Positions 46,891 through 59,229 are shown, numbered from the stretch's first letter. The stretch: 64,000 nucleotides of DNA from Allodiplogaster sudhausi (GCA_945643635.1 CALZFC010000016.1:2522501-2586500); one strand, 5' to 3'. Program-made: numbers and translations. Notes: generated by a model from the letters alone, not told the origin.

Positions 46891-49800
46891 TTACCATGGC
46901 AGACCAGCCGGGTAGAGGCGCTTCTCGAGTTCACGAAGCTTCGGAGCGTACATGCGAGCGAGCTGCTAAAATTAAACACAATTTGATTTCAGGATTTGTA
47001 TTTTCCAAAAGAAATATACATATCACATTTAAATGTCTTTTCATGTATGGATTCACTAAATTAAAAAAAAACAAGTGACATGAAAGCGAAAGGGCGCGAA
47101 ATTCAAATTTGTATTAATTATTTATTCTTTCTTACTCAGTCAACCTCATAGATTGGCTCGACGCGTTGCCTGCCCGCCGGCACGAGATGACCGGAGGGAT
47201 CGAAGAGGGCGAGATGCGTCGTGCCGTCGTACGAGGCAAAGTGGCCGGTCGGTCGAGCAGCGCCGGCTCCACGTCGTAGAGAATGCAGTTCTGGTTAAGC
47301 GACGAAATTATTTTATATAGTCATTTTAAAAAGTTGATCGGAGGATTACTGTAGAGAAAATATCTTTGATATATCTAAAATCTATATAAAATCTTAAATA
47401 AATAATATCATAAATGTATGTATAATAACTTAAATATATAATAATATCTTTGCGAGAATGTAGGAAAAATCCAGTCAATTACATCGCATTCTTGCATAAG
47501 CTTCTGCGTCCTCGGCCGCCCGTAGACATCCTCGATTGGAAGAGTCGTGATATTCTAGAGTATAATGTATGTATGAACTTATTAGGTGCATATTAGAAGA
47601 TGAAGTATGGCGAGATCAAAGTATAAACATTTAAAAATAAAAATGAGATACTTAAAAACAAAAAAAAGGAAATTATTCCAACGTTGATAAAGTCCTCCGA
47701 TTTGCCCTCGCGGATAAAGTCGATCATTTTGAGCATTTTGTAATAGTCAAAGGCCGGGAACGTGTCCATGACGAAGAAGAGGGAAGTTCTGTGAAAAGAC
47801 GTCAATCAGACAAAACAATCTGCATCTTAGAGTTTTCCTATCTATTTTTTCTTCTTTTCTTAGCGAATCCGACAAAGGTCCAAAATGGATAAAACAAAGT
47901 TCCGACTTGTTCTGAATGTCTCTGAGATGCTCGATCATTTCTTCCAATGCGAGGTCTGGCTTTCCCGGCAGTGGGGGAGGCTCTTTTGGACGGCCGTACC
48001 TGGCAATCTTACTTGTTTCTAACAATATGGTCACTCTCATTCACGCTCTCTTTCTGTTTTTTTCTCTCTCATCCTCTCTCTCTCTCTCTTCAAAGAACTA
48101 CGTAGACAATGATGAAGGTGACATCCGGCTCAAGTTCGTCAAGCACATCCGTGTAATTTGCCAAGTGCTTACAGTAGCCAGAATGGGTATAGGTGAAGAC
48201 TTCGCAAGCTAAGTATAGACATAGATATGTAGATAAATTGAGCCATTTTCTTCTATTTATTATCATACTTATTTTTGAATAACAATGGTTTTCAGATGAA
48301 ATTTTTCTTTTGGTGAACACTTAAAGCTTAAACAGTTCAGAACACGGAGCCTCACCGCACTGGCTGAAGAGCGTGAAGCTGGAAAAGAATGGCTTGAAGT
48401 GCTTCCAGACGAGATCGGCTTGATTCGGCGCGTAACTGTTGCCAATCACAGCGAAGCGCAGCTTCCCAGTGCCCGGCTCAATTCTTTTCTTCTTCTTTTT
48501 TCGTCTTTTATGTATCTGTACGACTCTCTCTCTCTCTCTGTTATTGCTTCTCTCACTCTTTTATTTGTTAACACAAAAAATCTTCCTTATTGTCGACTAG
48601 GCAGTGTGAAAAATGAAATACGGTATTTGCTGTATTAGAGTCACCGGCGCTTCTTTTGTAAATGTGCCCTGCATCTGCTAAAAGTGTGCCTGTTATAAAG
48701 CAAATGCAGATAATTATAGACCAATTTATGAATACTAAAATGAATAATAATTTCACGGGGACTTTTTTAAAGGAATAAAACTTAATATTAATGGCTAAAT
48801 AAATATTTAATATTAGTATTCACGTTAAATTAATCAAATAAAAAAGAGACCGGCATCTCGCAGATGCCGAACGGCTTGACGATGTGGCCGACGTGCGCCG
48901 GAGTCTCCTCGGTCATGTTCCGCCAGTACTTGTACGAGCACTCCTTGATCATGATATTTTCATTCGGGTTCGAAAACGAGTACAGATTCTTCTTGATCGC
49001 TTCTTCTGAACAAAGTGAAGTGGTTGGAATCTCTCTCCTTCTCTCTCTCTCTTTCTCTCTCTCTCTTATCTCTGTTTCTCTCTTTCTCTCTATTTCTCTC
49101 TCTCGCTTTCTCTCCCTCCCTCTCTCTCGCTGTCTCTCTCTCGCTTTCCCTTTCGTCATCTCTTATTAGCTCTCTGTCTCTTCTCCCGCATTGCCTATAG
49201 TGAGGTCCACTCGATGCAAGCGATCGTTGAATGCCGGTGCAAATGTCAACGCGAGAGTAGCAAGCGCAAGCAGTAAGCCGCAGATCGTGCCTAAGGGAAA
49301 CATATTCATAGATATATTGCAATATTATCCCTTTTTCTTCAAAAGTTTTAATAAGAAATTTTGGCGGGAAGAATAAAATTGACCAATCTGAGCCTTTGAC
49401 CACTCGCGATAGTGTCGCTCGTAGACATAGTATACGACGACTGTGAGCGCGATCGACAGTGGAATTGCGGAGAGACGGGCTAAACATTAAGATACTACGT
49501 GATATTCCTCAATTTTTTTCTTGAAGATTCTTCTGCTACTATTTTATGGCTTTTTAATTCTTTTTATAGATAAATCAATGAATAAATTAAAATGAATTAA
49601 ATGATTAAAATGAATTACAATAATAAACCCTGCTGACCAGCTGACAGTACAATAATAAACCCTGCTGACCAGCTGACAGTTAAAAATTAAAATGAATTCC
49701 AATATTAAACCCTGCTGACCAGCTGACAGTTAAAAATTAAAATGAATTACAATAATAAACCCTGCTGACCTGCTGACAGTTAAAAATTAAAATGAATTAC

Positions 49801-51497
49801 AATAATAAACTCTGCTGACCAGCTGACAGTTAAAAATTAAAATGAATTACAATAATAAACCCTGCTGACCAGCTGACAGTGCCGCGTGATCTCTAACGAG
49901 ATAGACGGAGAATGGCCAGTGGATGAGGTAGAGTGAGTACGAGACATCACCGATGAAGGCGAGCGGTCGCGTGGAAAGACAGCGGGCCAGCTGTCATAAT
50001 TTTTTTATTACCTAATAATTAAATTAACTTGCAACTTTTATTACCTAAATATTATTATGATGTCAATTCGCAAATTTTTTTTTCAATTATTTTACAAGGA
50101 TTTTTGTCACTCTCTCCTGATATAAAGAGGTTTTAAAAATTAATTATGTTTTTTTTTCAAACAAATAATAGTAGGAATAGAATTGTTTGAAAGAATTCTA
50201 TTTTAAATAAAATTTGTAGACCGACGGGAGTATCGGCGCCGAACGCAATGAGCACGGCCGTCGAGTACGTGACTGCGATGCGAGCGGCTGCTGGCGGCAG
50301 CTTTGTCGTGTAGAACGGCAGCGATAGCAGCACGAGAGATATCTGATGAGATAGAGAGAACGAAAGAGAAAGAGAGGAAGATAGAGAAAGAGAACGAGAA
50401 AGAGAAAGAAAAAGAGAAAGAGAAAGAGAAAGAGAAAGAGAAAGAGAAAGAGAAAGAGAAAGAGAAAGAGAAAGAGAAAGAGAGAAGAGAAAGAGAAAGA
50501 GAGAAGAGAAAGAGCTAAGGATTTTCATCTTCAATGAATTTTGCTATATGTACGTGTTATAGAAGATGCTAGTAAGTAATGACTAAGGAGTCGTTTGTTT
50601 CAAAATCAATTCTTTCTCGCCTACCAGATATGCAATCTGGCCGAGTGCAGCGAATGGTGACTGGCGAGCAGCGCGCGTCTCAGCCTTGCACTCTTCTGCT
50701 GCCTCCAGAAGGCGCGCCCGCTCAGGCTCCTAGTATGTATGCGTGTATTTTGACATATTTAATTACTGATAAAAAAATTAGTGAGATAAAAAGTGAACGG
50801 ATAATTGAGAGTTGTTCTGTAAATGTGTGCTGCGAGGTGACTGCGAACCGATCCAGTGGCCGCTGCTTCTTCTCGGAGCTTGGCCTCGAAGAGCGAGACG
50901 GCGAAGAACTGCCAGAGGCGCGCGAGTGGCAAGTTGAAGCCGACGAGTGGCGGAGTCTGCACGTAAAAGACGAGCGACAGGACGCTCACTTCAAATCTTA
51001 TATTTTAGATCCAAATATATTCTACCCTTTTTGCATAATGACGTCACTTTTATAATTCTCTTATAAATTTCATAAATGACACGAATCCGTCAACAATTAG
51101 GCAGCAACTTTGATCGTCTATATAAAGAGTGAATTCTCATTGAAATATCCTAGACAATCAACTATTTCGTTTTTCATAGCAGAGCTTTGATTAATAAATA
51201 AAATTTGTAAGTTGTATTTTAAAATAAATTAACATTTCACATGAATAAATAAGTAAATAAATAAATAAAAACCTGTTGGCAGGAGCAGAAGTGCGCTGCC
51301 GGGACGCGCCGCCGTACGCAACACGAAGAAAAAGGGCACGATCACGTAGAATTGCATCTCCACCGACAGTGACCAGATGTGAGTGAAGAGATTCTCGTCG
51401 AGGATACGCTGCGAGAGAGCGAGAGTGAGAGAGAAAGAGAGAGAGAAAGAGAGTGAGGGAGAGGGAGAAAGAGCGAGAGAGGTAGAGGTAGCGAGAT

Positions 51498-51538
<41 letters not shown>

Positions 51539-52781
51539 AAAAGAGGGTTAGAGTGTGTGTCAAGAGGAAATATCGCGGATATCGAAAACTGAAACGAAAA
51601 GAGATAAATCTAAGCAAAAAAATAAATTACAAGAAAGAAAATACCTCAAAGTAGTCATTCTTCTCGAAGAGGGAGCGAATATTTGTCGTGAATGTTAGTG
51701 CGTAAACTGCTGACTTCTGAATGAATTTTCTTTGATTTTTGTCTCACCTGATTCTTGTTAAGTAATTACATAAAAAATATAGTATACATACTTTTTCAAG
51801 AATTATTAACAAATTAATTAAATTAATAAATACGCCAATCTCGACTCGCTGATGATCGTCGGGCTCGCCATGACGCAGAAGACGAGAATGGCCGCGACAC
51901 AATAGAGAAGATGAAGCGGAAGGATGCGCTTGACGCGTCGGTAGTAGAAATGATACACGAGCGACGCTGTTACGCCGCCCGTCTGAAAAGAATATTCATC
52001 TTATTAAAGGATAACTATCGCCAAAAAATTATGGGCGAATTTCAAATTGCCGCGGCCCTTCGCACTCTCATTCACGCCTGCTATTTTCACGCAGTGGGTT
52101 TGGACGATCTACGAAATAGCAATCGAGAATGAGTACTCACAGCAAAGAATGAACATTAAATTTTTTTCGGTGGTAGCCCTTCTTTAAAGGAGGACGATAT
52201 CCGAAAAGTGAATTGAAAAATCTTTCCTGGGGAAAAGTAGTTCTTTCGCAGCTTGAACAAGCTTGCTGTGAAGGCCGCGGCAATTTGCAAATTTTACAAT
52301 TTTTTTTGGTGATCGGCGTTCTTTAAGCATTTTTTATTCTTTAATTTAAACGCATGAGAAATAATATCACGTTACATACATAGGTGTATACAAAACACAA
52401 AAGTTATCGTCTTGCAAAGAGTTTTGGTCTGATGGTGCGCTAACTTTCTCAACGGAGCGCGCCAGAATCATTAGGATGAGATTGCCGGAGATGACGAAAA
52501 AGCTGAATGATTGAAAACATTTATTGTTGTATATTCTGCAATTAGAAGAAAAAAAACTGAGCAAGTAAAAGGAAATAAAACACATGAAGATTTATGAGAA
52601 AAATCTTTTTAAATAAAACGAGGTGAAGAAAAAGAAAAATGAAAAAATAAGAAGACAAAAAAAACACTTGCATGTCGACCCTTAAGAAGCCATTCGGAAA
52701 GGCCTCAGGGTAGAAGTGGAAGAGGAGCACGCCAAAGATGGCGACCGCACGTAGTCCTTGTACATCACCGCGATGTTGCAT
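46891..52781 (-). CDS. OAC-type O-acyltransferase: acyltransferase-3 membrane domain plus SGNH domain
   Basis: About 19 reverse-strand exons from ATG 52781 (QHRGDVQGLRAVAIFGVLLF, catalytic-type His in LLFHFYP) through 52440-52503 (FFVISGNLILMILARS), 51836-51984, 51654-51716, 51290-51410 (HIWSLSVEMQFYVIVP), 50850-50985, 50622-50730, 50225-50345, 49870-49989 (FIGDVSYSLYLIHWP), 49385-49478, 49200-49290, 48853-49010, 48348-48480 (SGNH block I, FAVIGNSYAPNQADLVW), 48113-48210, 47878-48000, 47680-47790, 47488-47555, 47145-47293 and 46891-46965 (stop). The family moves acyl groups to unknown extracytoplasmic acceptors; nematodes have many (oac, nrf-6 relatives). Odd: a -1 frame change in the penultimate exon between ILYDVEPALLD and GHFASYDGTTH; a tandemly repeated splice donor at 49870. 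Confidence 0.83.
48485..48560. repeat. CT-rich tract in OAC intron
   Basis: Polypyrimidine run including (TC)8; the overlapping forward frames are artefacts. Similar purine/pyrimidine tracts in this gene's introns lie at 48062-48090, 49030-49165, 51415-51540 and 52795-52915. Confidence 0.7.
49585..49880. repeat. Minisatellite of about 50-bp units carrying a splice-donor sequence
   Basis: Six copies of a core AAACCCTGCTGACCAGCTGA+CAGT. Most are separated by TAAAAATTAAAATGAATTAC; the first spacer is shorter. On the gene strand each core reads CTGTCAGCTGGTCAGCAGGG, the exact exon/intron boundary of the OAC exon ending at 49870 (GCTG|GTCAGC). Confidence 0.93.
50340..50516. repeat. (GAGAAA)n microsatellite
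   Basis: Nearly pure hexamer array, about 20 units in the core 50390-50480, inside an OAC intron next to the exon ending about 50345. Apparent frames (Lys/Glu or Ser/Leu) are artefacts. Confidence 0.95.
52014..52326. mobile_element. Two abutting MITE-like elements in OAC intron
   Basis: One element runs from TTAAAGGATAACTATCGCC (52014) to GGTGGTAGCCCTTCTTTAAA (52197), with the inner hairpin CACTCTCATTCACGCC ... GAATGAG. A second runs from TTTAAAGGAGGACGATATCC to GGTGATCGGCGTTCTTTAA (52326). They share the central TTTAAA. They are related to 44736-44914. Confidence 0.75.
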
Positions 52782-52949
52782 CGGAGAGGGGGAACAGAGA
52801 GAGAGACAGAGAGAGAGAGAGGAATTGAGTGGCAAGGAAAGGGAGGACAAAAGTGAGAGAAAGGCAGAGAGAGGGAGAGGCGAGGGAGAGAATGAGAGAG
52901 AAGGAGAGAGAGAGCTTGCTTCGATCACCTGATTTCTTTCTAAAACGCT

Positions 52950-53990
52950 GTATTTATTTCCTATATAAATGCATCACCAGAATTTTTGAATTTCTGGACT
53001 ACGGAAGAAAAAATACGGATTTCACAAAGGAAATGATGATTACGGACAGCGCTATGGACGTATGGTGCCCACTTTATATGCGTGACCAGTTAAGGATACT
53101 TTTCTGTGTGTAGAATACTCTCCGATCGCTGCAGGGGAACCGCAGCATGGCGGACGTGGCTTTTGCAGCTGTGTTCACATTCGATGAATTCACCTGAAGA
53201 GTTGCAGTGACGAAGGAGATGTGTTTTTTTTTCGTTCTTTCTTTGCTGAGCAAGTGAATATTGTGATTCATGAATGAAACCATACGAGCTAGTCAAAAAT
53301 CCCGATTCAATTCCTGACAATATCTACGAAATAATCAAGCCACCTTGCAATATCAAAGCTCCATACTGTCCAGAAAAAAAGCCATAAAACATAGCCGAAA
53401 GCCCGTATAAGGTGACTCTATAGGAAATATATGAAAGTGTGTAACTTTAGATTTTGGAATTAGTTCTACATCAGTTAATTAGCCGCGTTCTAACAATTTA
53501 TTTGAAAAATACCACAAGCAATATTGGTGTCAAAACATAGAATTTGTTCTCGAGATTTCGACAATGATTTATATTGAGTCCTTTAGCAATAGATAAAAGA
53601 AAGTTGAATTTAAAGTTGCGAATTTGCCGAGCGCGAACTCTTGTTATCACTCATATGTAGATACATATGTATGAATGTAGTAGCCGTTGTGTATCGGAAT
53701 TCCAAATTCCGAATTGTAGCACACGCGTTACGAGAATAAGGAGAATTAAGTTCACACATTTTCTCAAAGTGTCTACAAAATACATAGGTTTGAGAACGAA
53801 GACATGTGAATGAAGATTATACTCGTGGACATGAATCAATTCAAAAAGTCGATATCGCTAAAGCTTCACTGTTACTCTGTCGTTTGGGACGCAAGAAGAG
53901 AGAGAAAAGACGAGAACGAACTTCCTCAAGCGATGTGATAATTGATTGTGTCAATTAAATATAATAAATTCAAGAAGATTCAAAATAAGA
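52950..53990. other. Interval between OAC and receptor genes
   Basis: AT-rich, with no exon I can assign. Short reverse frames near 53100-53320 have a few cysteines (FIECEHSCKSH) but match no known family. Confidence 0.4.
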
Positions 53991-53999
53991 CGAAACAAT

Positions 54000-55620
54000 G
54001 AAATTAATTAAATTACCTTTATAAAGAAAATAACGATGATTGGGTCGGCCACAGGCAACCAAGCGAAGAACAAAGGAAGGAGCGTTTGGAAGTGGAAGTT
54101 GAAGCCGATTAGCGGAGCAAGGAAGGAAAGAGTAATTGGCAGGTGGAGAGTCGAGAAGGGTATTACCATCTGAGAATAGTGAAAAATTATAAAATTTGAA
54201 TTGTTTCCAAAATATATTTTTAATTTACTCGGATTTTAGCAACTTTTCCATTTCTACCGATTAAAAACAATTCAATTCTTTGGTAGCTTGAAAGATGAAC
54301 CAATTAGTACAGCTAGATTGCCATTTAGATCATGAAGACCTGCAGAACAGTCATGATGGTGAGTCGTGTGTGGAGTCGCCTGGTATGCTCTAAAATTGAA
54401 GCTCTATGAGAGTAAAGGAATCGCGAGATGTAAGCCGAGGAGACGACGCAGGCCAGCAGAGAGGAGAAGAGCATGCCCACCAGCAAGGAGACAACAACCG
54501 TCTTTTGGGCATCTCGTATTGGTTCTCCAATCTACCAAATGTTTCAGAAATATGAAGTAACTACATAGATCGATTTTGAGAATAAAATTCATGAAAAACA
54601 CAACTTAATTTCGTCAAAATTAACAAAATGCCCAAACTTACCAGATACGTAAAAACTGTGACCACTGAATCGTCTTCGAAAAATCCGCCCGAACACGAAA
54701 TGAAGAAGAGCGTAGTCCACAAAGCGGCGCAGATTTCGAGTGCTACCAATACTGGCAAGAATGCTCTCCAACTCATTCGTGGAGACATGAATGGTCTGAA
54801 GATGTCCATCATTATTTCATTTTTCTTTATATTAGATAGTACAAAGTCGTATTACTTTAAAATGTGTTAAGTATTATGCGTTTGAATACTTTTCAAATAT
54901 AAGATAAAAATAAACTCCCTTTCTAACCTACAGATTGACATGTAACGGTGCACAAAATGCACAGTGGGCCGCATAACACTGCTGGAAAGCGCAAAGAAGA
55001 AGAGATACAAGAAGATTTGCACGTTCGGTAAGAGACCTTCCTTTGATATGATCACAATGGTACTCAGCGGGAACACCATCTGAGTAAGGCAACGTTTAAA
55101 TTAGCTTCAGCACTGCGCACTCTCGTCTGCAATGTTTTGTTCTGCTACGCTGGCCGTGGAAGAAATGGCTGTTCGAAAGAATGATTTAATCAGCATGACA
55201 ACTAACCGGCATGGAGAGGGCGTAGACAACAGAGAAAAAGACGTTAGCAAGTGCGACATGTTGGAGGAGCAGTCGAAGAGAGCCGAGGCCATCTTCGTCT
55301 GCTGCGTATTCTCAATGTTACAAATTGGATTTTTTTTTGTTCAAGAAAAAAATAGATAATAAGATTAAAATTTTCCGCAAAACAGTGATGCGTTCATATA
55401 AATTTTTTACGTACTTTTAACTTCGTTTTGCCCAGAATGTTAAAAAGGTGTATGCTTACATTACTTTTATCTTTTGTATTACTATGTACCTCCTAATCGG
55501 ATAGTCAGAACTGCGAAGACGGCGGAGTTGGCTAGGAGCGACAGCGTCAAGGCGAGCAGAGCGTTGGCGATGCCGACAGGGCCGGCGTAGATGCCGATCC
55601 CGCAGACCGTCTTCGCTTCC
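54000..55620 (-). CDS. Seven-helix serpentine chemoreceptor (Str/Srd-like)
   Basis: Six reverse-strand exons: about 55500-55620 (TM1, GPVGIANALLALTLSLLANS), 55206-55308 (TM2, LRLLLQHVALANVFFSVVYA), 54934-55084 (TM3, FLYLFFFALSSSVMRPTVHF then VHRYMSIC), 54645-54805 (TM4, AFLPVLVALEICAALWTTLF), 54345-54535 (TM5, VVVSLLVGMLFSSLLACVVS) and 54005-54175 (TM6/7, ending LPLFFAWLPVADPIIVIFFI). One helix per exon, the HRY after TM3 and W-x-P-x-x-DP in the last helix fit nematode chemosensory GPCRs of the Str superfamily; the exact family is not certain. A 5' exon with the start codon was not found. Such receptors act in ciliated sensory neurons. Confidence 0.72.
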
Positions 55621-55639
55621 GAGCAGGTTAAAAGACCCT

Positions 55640-56905
55640 TTGGGTATACCATTTGCTGGATAGATCTGCTAATTTTACTCTATTTTATCGGCATGTTTTT
55701 CATACGCATCATAATATACATAATTCTTAAAGAAATTAATTGCCACGAGGCGGACAATAGAAAGCGCAACATTTATTGAAGCAAAAGCGCCATAGTCTTT
55801 GTTTCCCGTTTCATTCTGAGGGCTTGCCTATTATTTTCACACGGATTTGGTCGATCTCATGGAACTCCATACATATTTCAGACGTTATGAATTTTGCTGG
55901 GAAATATATGCATATAAACACGCACGCCCACTCGGCCGAACTGGCGTCAGCGGAAAGCGTTGACGTCATTTCTCTATAATAACTTCTGTTTCAGAGACAC
56001 GAAATGTACTTACGTGTGTTTGTTTAGTCTCTCTTCAAATTGCGCATTTTTTCACCTTTCATACAAAAATAAACAACAATTAACATCAAAACCTAAAACA
56101 AATTTGTCTTAACAGTAAATTTATTTTTTTTTAAGATGGTTTCTTTTCTTCGAGAAAAGGAGGACAATAGGGTCAATAAATCCGCCACACTTGATGTTTG
56201 TGGCCGCTCGTGAACTTTTCGTTCTTCTCCTGCCGCGGGTTAACATACTCTTAACATCTTGTCGTCCCTATAAGATTAGGTGATAATCTGCCTCAGATCA
56301 TCATTCAGCACCTTTAATGCAAATTAACAAACTCTGAATCACTTCGCCAAAACAAACAATAAGCATTCTCCATGCGTATTCCAAAAGTAGTGCATTATTC
56401 AGTTCTTCAAATGTAAATGAATCATCAATTGTTCGCTGTTGGGAATCATCAATTAGTGATGAGAAATTAACGATTAATGAGGATTAGGAAGAAAATTCAA
56501 TTGCTTGCCATTAGTTATTTGGGCTACAGAGAATACAGAAGGAATACAGAGAGAATAAGCAGGGAAGAATCCAAATTTTTAGTTGAGAAAATAAAAAGTG
56601 TGGAATCGATTGTCTAGTATTTAAAGTCAAAATTTAAAGTCCTAAGAACTTTTTTGCTTCATTTAATTTATTACTTACCATTAGAATTTTCAACTGCTTA
56701 TGAAGTACATGCCTTTTTAATTGTTTATTTTGTTCGTTGAACTGTTGCCGTGCAATTCTTTGATGATATTAATTGTAATTGCAAAATTAATTAATGCGAA
56801 CAGAGATCCCAGAGGAGAGATTAGGATGGAAAATAAAGAGATTTTATGTACTTGTTGCGAAATTCGTCTTTTGCATGCGCGATTCATTTTAATATGTCCT
56901 TTGAA
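55640..56905. other. Intergenic region, no gene recognised
   Basis: AT-rich. From about 56340 it shares stretches with 57900-58500 (GAATCATCAATTG, GAGAAATTAACGAT, GAATACAGAGAG), so it is the upstream part of the tandem transthyretin-like duplication. Confidence 0.6.
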
Positions 56906-56910
56906 ATCCG

Positions 56911-56917
56911 TATAAAA
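56911..56917 (+). promoter_or_regulatory. TATA-like box of first transthyretin-like gene
   Basis: TATAAAA 59 bp upstream of the ATG at 56970, at the same distance as in the second copy (58596-58602, ATG 58655). The block around it (GAAATCCGTATAAAAATGGG) is unchanged between copies although the coding parts differ. Confidence 0.5.
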
Positions 56918-56969
56918 ATGGGAACTTGGTTGTGCTCAATGTCATTCTCCGCTCCTGCTCCTCCAACGA

Positions 56970-57818
56970 ATGGTTCGCTTCTCCTTCCTCGTCTTGATTG
57001 GCGCGTCTGCGCTGTTTTCGCTGGCCTCGGCCTCCGGCTGGACATCGTACGGCAGTCCGATTACGGCGAGGTTCAAGCTTTCCTGCAAGGAAGATTCGCT
57101 CAAGAGCCACACTGCCACGGTCGAGTTGTGGGACTTCCACCTAATTGGAGGCGAGACATTTTCGACTTAACATATGTTTGTTGCAAAAGTCAGAAATAAG
57201 CTGCGGCAATATTTAAAAAGAAGTTGACTTATAAACAAGATTTTTAATATTGCGTATTTTGAGAAGTATAATTTTTAAATAAATAATTATTTAATATTGT
57301 TGAGGAGACAAGTTTGTGACGAGCATGGAAGACATCCTTGTGGATGGTAAGACGGAGTATACGATCACTGGGGACGCCCACAACTGGTTTTACCAATCAT
57401 TAGCACGAATATTAGCACAAAATACAAAGTTGCTCGTAATCTGCAACTAATTTTGTCATTACAGGATTGGTACTACCTGAAGATCATCCACAAATGCCAT
57501 ACGGAGTGCCCGTCGAATGAGTTGTCATACTACATGTTTTCGTACAAGCTCACTGATGAGTCGGAATGGACCTTGCAGAACGAGCATGGCAGAGGAGAAG
57601 CCTATCACTACACGAACCATCACGAAACAGAGATGCCCATCGATCTCTCGTTCGGTCACAGCGGCAACCATTTCGAGAGCCAGAAGGCCGCTGTGAATCG
57701 TAGGTACCTTGGTTCCCCTCAGTCCCGATCATACACCTCCATCTTTCCCTGTATAAATGTTCTGGTTTTTGTTGTTGTTTTATGTATTTCCGTTACAAAT
57801 GCGCCTAAGAGCACGTAA
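56970..57818 (+). CDS. Secreted transthyretin-like (TTL) family protein, possibly impaired
   Basis: Exon 1 (from 56970) has a signal peptide (VRFSFLVLIGASALFSLASA) then FKLSCKEDSL and ATVELWDFHLIGG. Exon 2 (57305 on) gives DKFVTSMEDILVDGKTEYTI and exon 3 (57463 on) DWYYLKIIHKCHTECPSNE with a longer tail. This is the layout of nematode TTL (TTR-52-like) extracellular proteins. Two oddities: exon 1 to 2 only works in frame with a GC donor (GGAG|GCGAGA), and compared with the second copy the end of exon 2 and its GTAAGT donor are deleted, so exon 3 cannot be reached in frame by a normal splice. The family call is firm; function is doubtful. The true C-terminus is uncertain. Confidence 0.72.
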
Positions 57819-58654
57819 GATGTTTGAAGTTATTATTCACAATCAGTTCTTGGTGGAGCGTTTAAGAAGCACGTAACCCATTTTTTCATTACTTAAATGA
57901 TTACACTAGTGAGTCTACCTTCTTTATGTTAACACTTCAGAGAAGTAAAAATGTACGAGAAATTTGCATACAAAAAAGTCATTTAAAAACACTCAATGAG
58001 ATTCAATTAGTAGCACAAAAGCCTGCAAGTACTATTCAGTTCTTAAAATGTAAATAAAGAATCAATTGTCTGCCGCATTGAATCATCAATTGAAAGAAGT
58101 AGTCATGAGAAATTAACGATGAGGATTAGTAAGAAAATTCAGTTGCTAAGATCTGGTCATTAGGGCAAGAATACAGAGAGTATATGCAAGGAAGAATCCA
58201 ATTTTTCACTTGTGAAAATAAAGCAAGGTTGGAATCGATGAACGAATATTTCAAGTAAACAGATGAGTGAGGAGAATTTTTTCATTCAGTCGAAGATTTA
58301 TTTAGCAAAGCTGGAAACTCGTCTTTTATGCTACGTTTTAAATTAATTACTTAGCCTTTTCGGCTGTTAATGAAGTGCATGATTTTTAATTTTTATTTTG
58401 TTCATTGGATTTTTTATAGTGCAATTATTTAATTAATTGCACGGTAAAAATCCAATAATTGTAATTGCAAAATTAATGAATGCGAACAGTGGTCCTTGAG
58501 GCGAGATTAGTAAGAAAAATGAATAGTTTTATGTACTTGTTGCGAAATACGTCTTTTGCATGTGCGATTCATTTTAATATGTCCTTTGAAATCCGTATAA
58601 AAATGGGAACTTGTCTATGTTCAATGTCATTCTCCGCTCCTTCTCCTCCGACGA

Positions 58655-59225
58655 ATGGTTCGCTTCTCCCCCCTCGTCTTGATTGGCGCGGCTGCCCTGT
58701 TTTCGCTTGTTTCCGGCATCCGATTACGGCGAGGTTCATGCTCTCTTGCAATGAAGATTCGCTCAAGAACCACACTGCCACGGTCGAGTTGTGGGACTTC
58801 AGCCTAATTGGAGGCGAGACATTTTCGACTTAACAAAACAAAAGTCAGAAATGAGCTGCGGCAATATTTTAAAAAAAAAATAGACTTAATAATGTTATGA
58901 ATTGAAATTTGTTCGTTATTGCTTATTTAGGGAAGTATAATTTTTATTTTAGTGAATAATAATTTTGTATTTTTGAGGAGACAAGTTTGTGACGAGCATG
59001 GAAGACCTCCTTGTGGACGGCAAGACGGAGTAGACGATCACTGGCGACACCCACAACTGGTGGTTGTTCCGTCCTGTAAGTTCGGTTACTGTCGTCTGAC
59101 GAACATATTAGCACAAAGAACAAAGTTAATCGTAATGTGCAACTATTTTGTCATTACAGGATCGGTACTACCTGAAGATCATCCACAAGTGCCATACTGA
59201 GTGCCCGGCAAAGGAGTTGTCATAT
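58655..59225 (+). pseudogene. Transthyretin-like tandem copy, broken
   Basis: Same promoter block and start (VRFSPLVLIGAAALFSLVSG), but about 30 bp after the signal peptide are deleted, shifting the frame. Exon 2 contains GAG-TAG (premature stop at about 59031) yet retains NWWLFRP and a normal GTAAGT donor. Exon 3 is cut short after AKELSY and runs into AT-rich sequence. Confidence 0.87.
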
Positions 59226-59229
59226 ATTT

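Noticed and set aside
49585..49880. CRISPR-like array
   Set aside because: The units are contiguous with near-identical spacers in a eukaryotic intron; it is a minisatellite.
50157..50534. 125-codon Ser/Leu-rich reverse frame and Lys/Glu-rich forward frame
   Set aside because: Both are translations of the (GAGAAA)n array; only the end of the reverse frame is a true OAC exon.
52542..52928. Single 128-codon gene with N-terminal Ser/Leu stretch
   Set aside because: The N-terminal part is a GA-repeat artefact; the real coding part starts at QHRGDVQGLR as the first recognised OAC exon.
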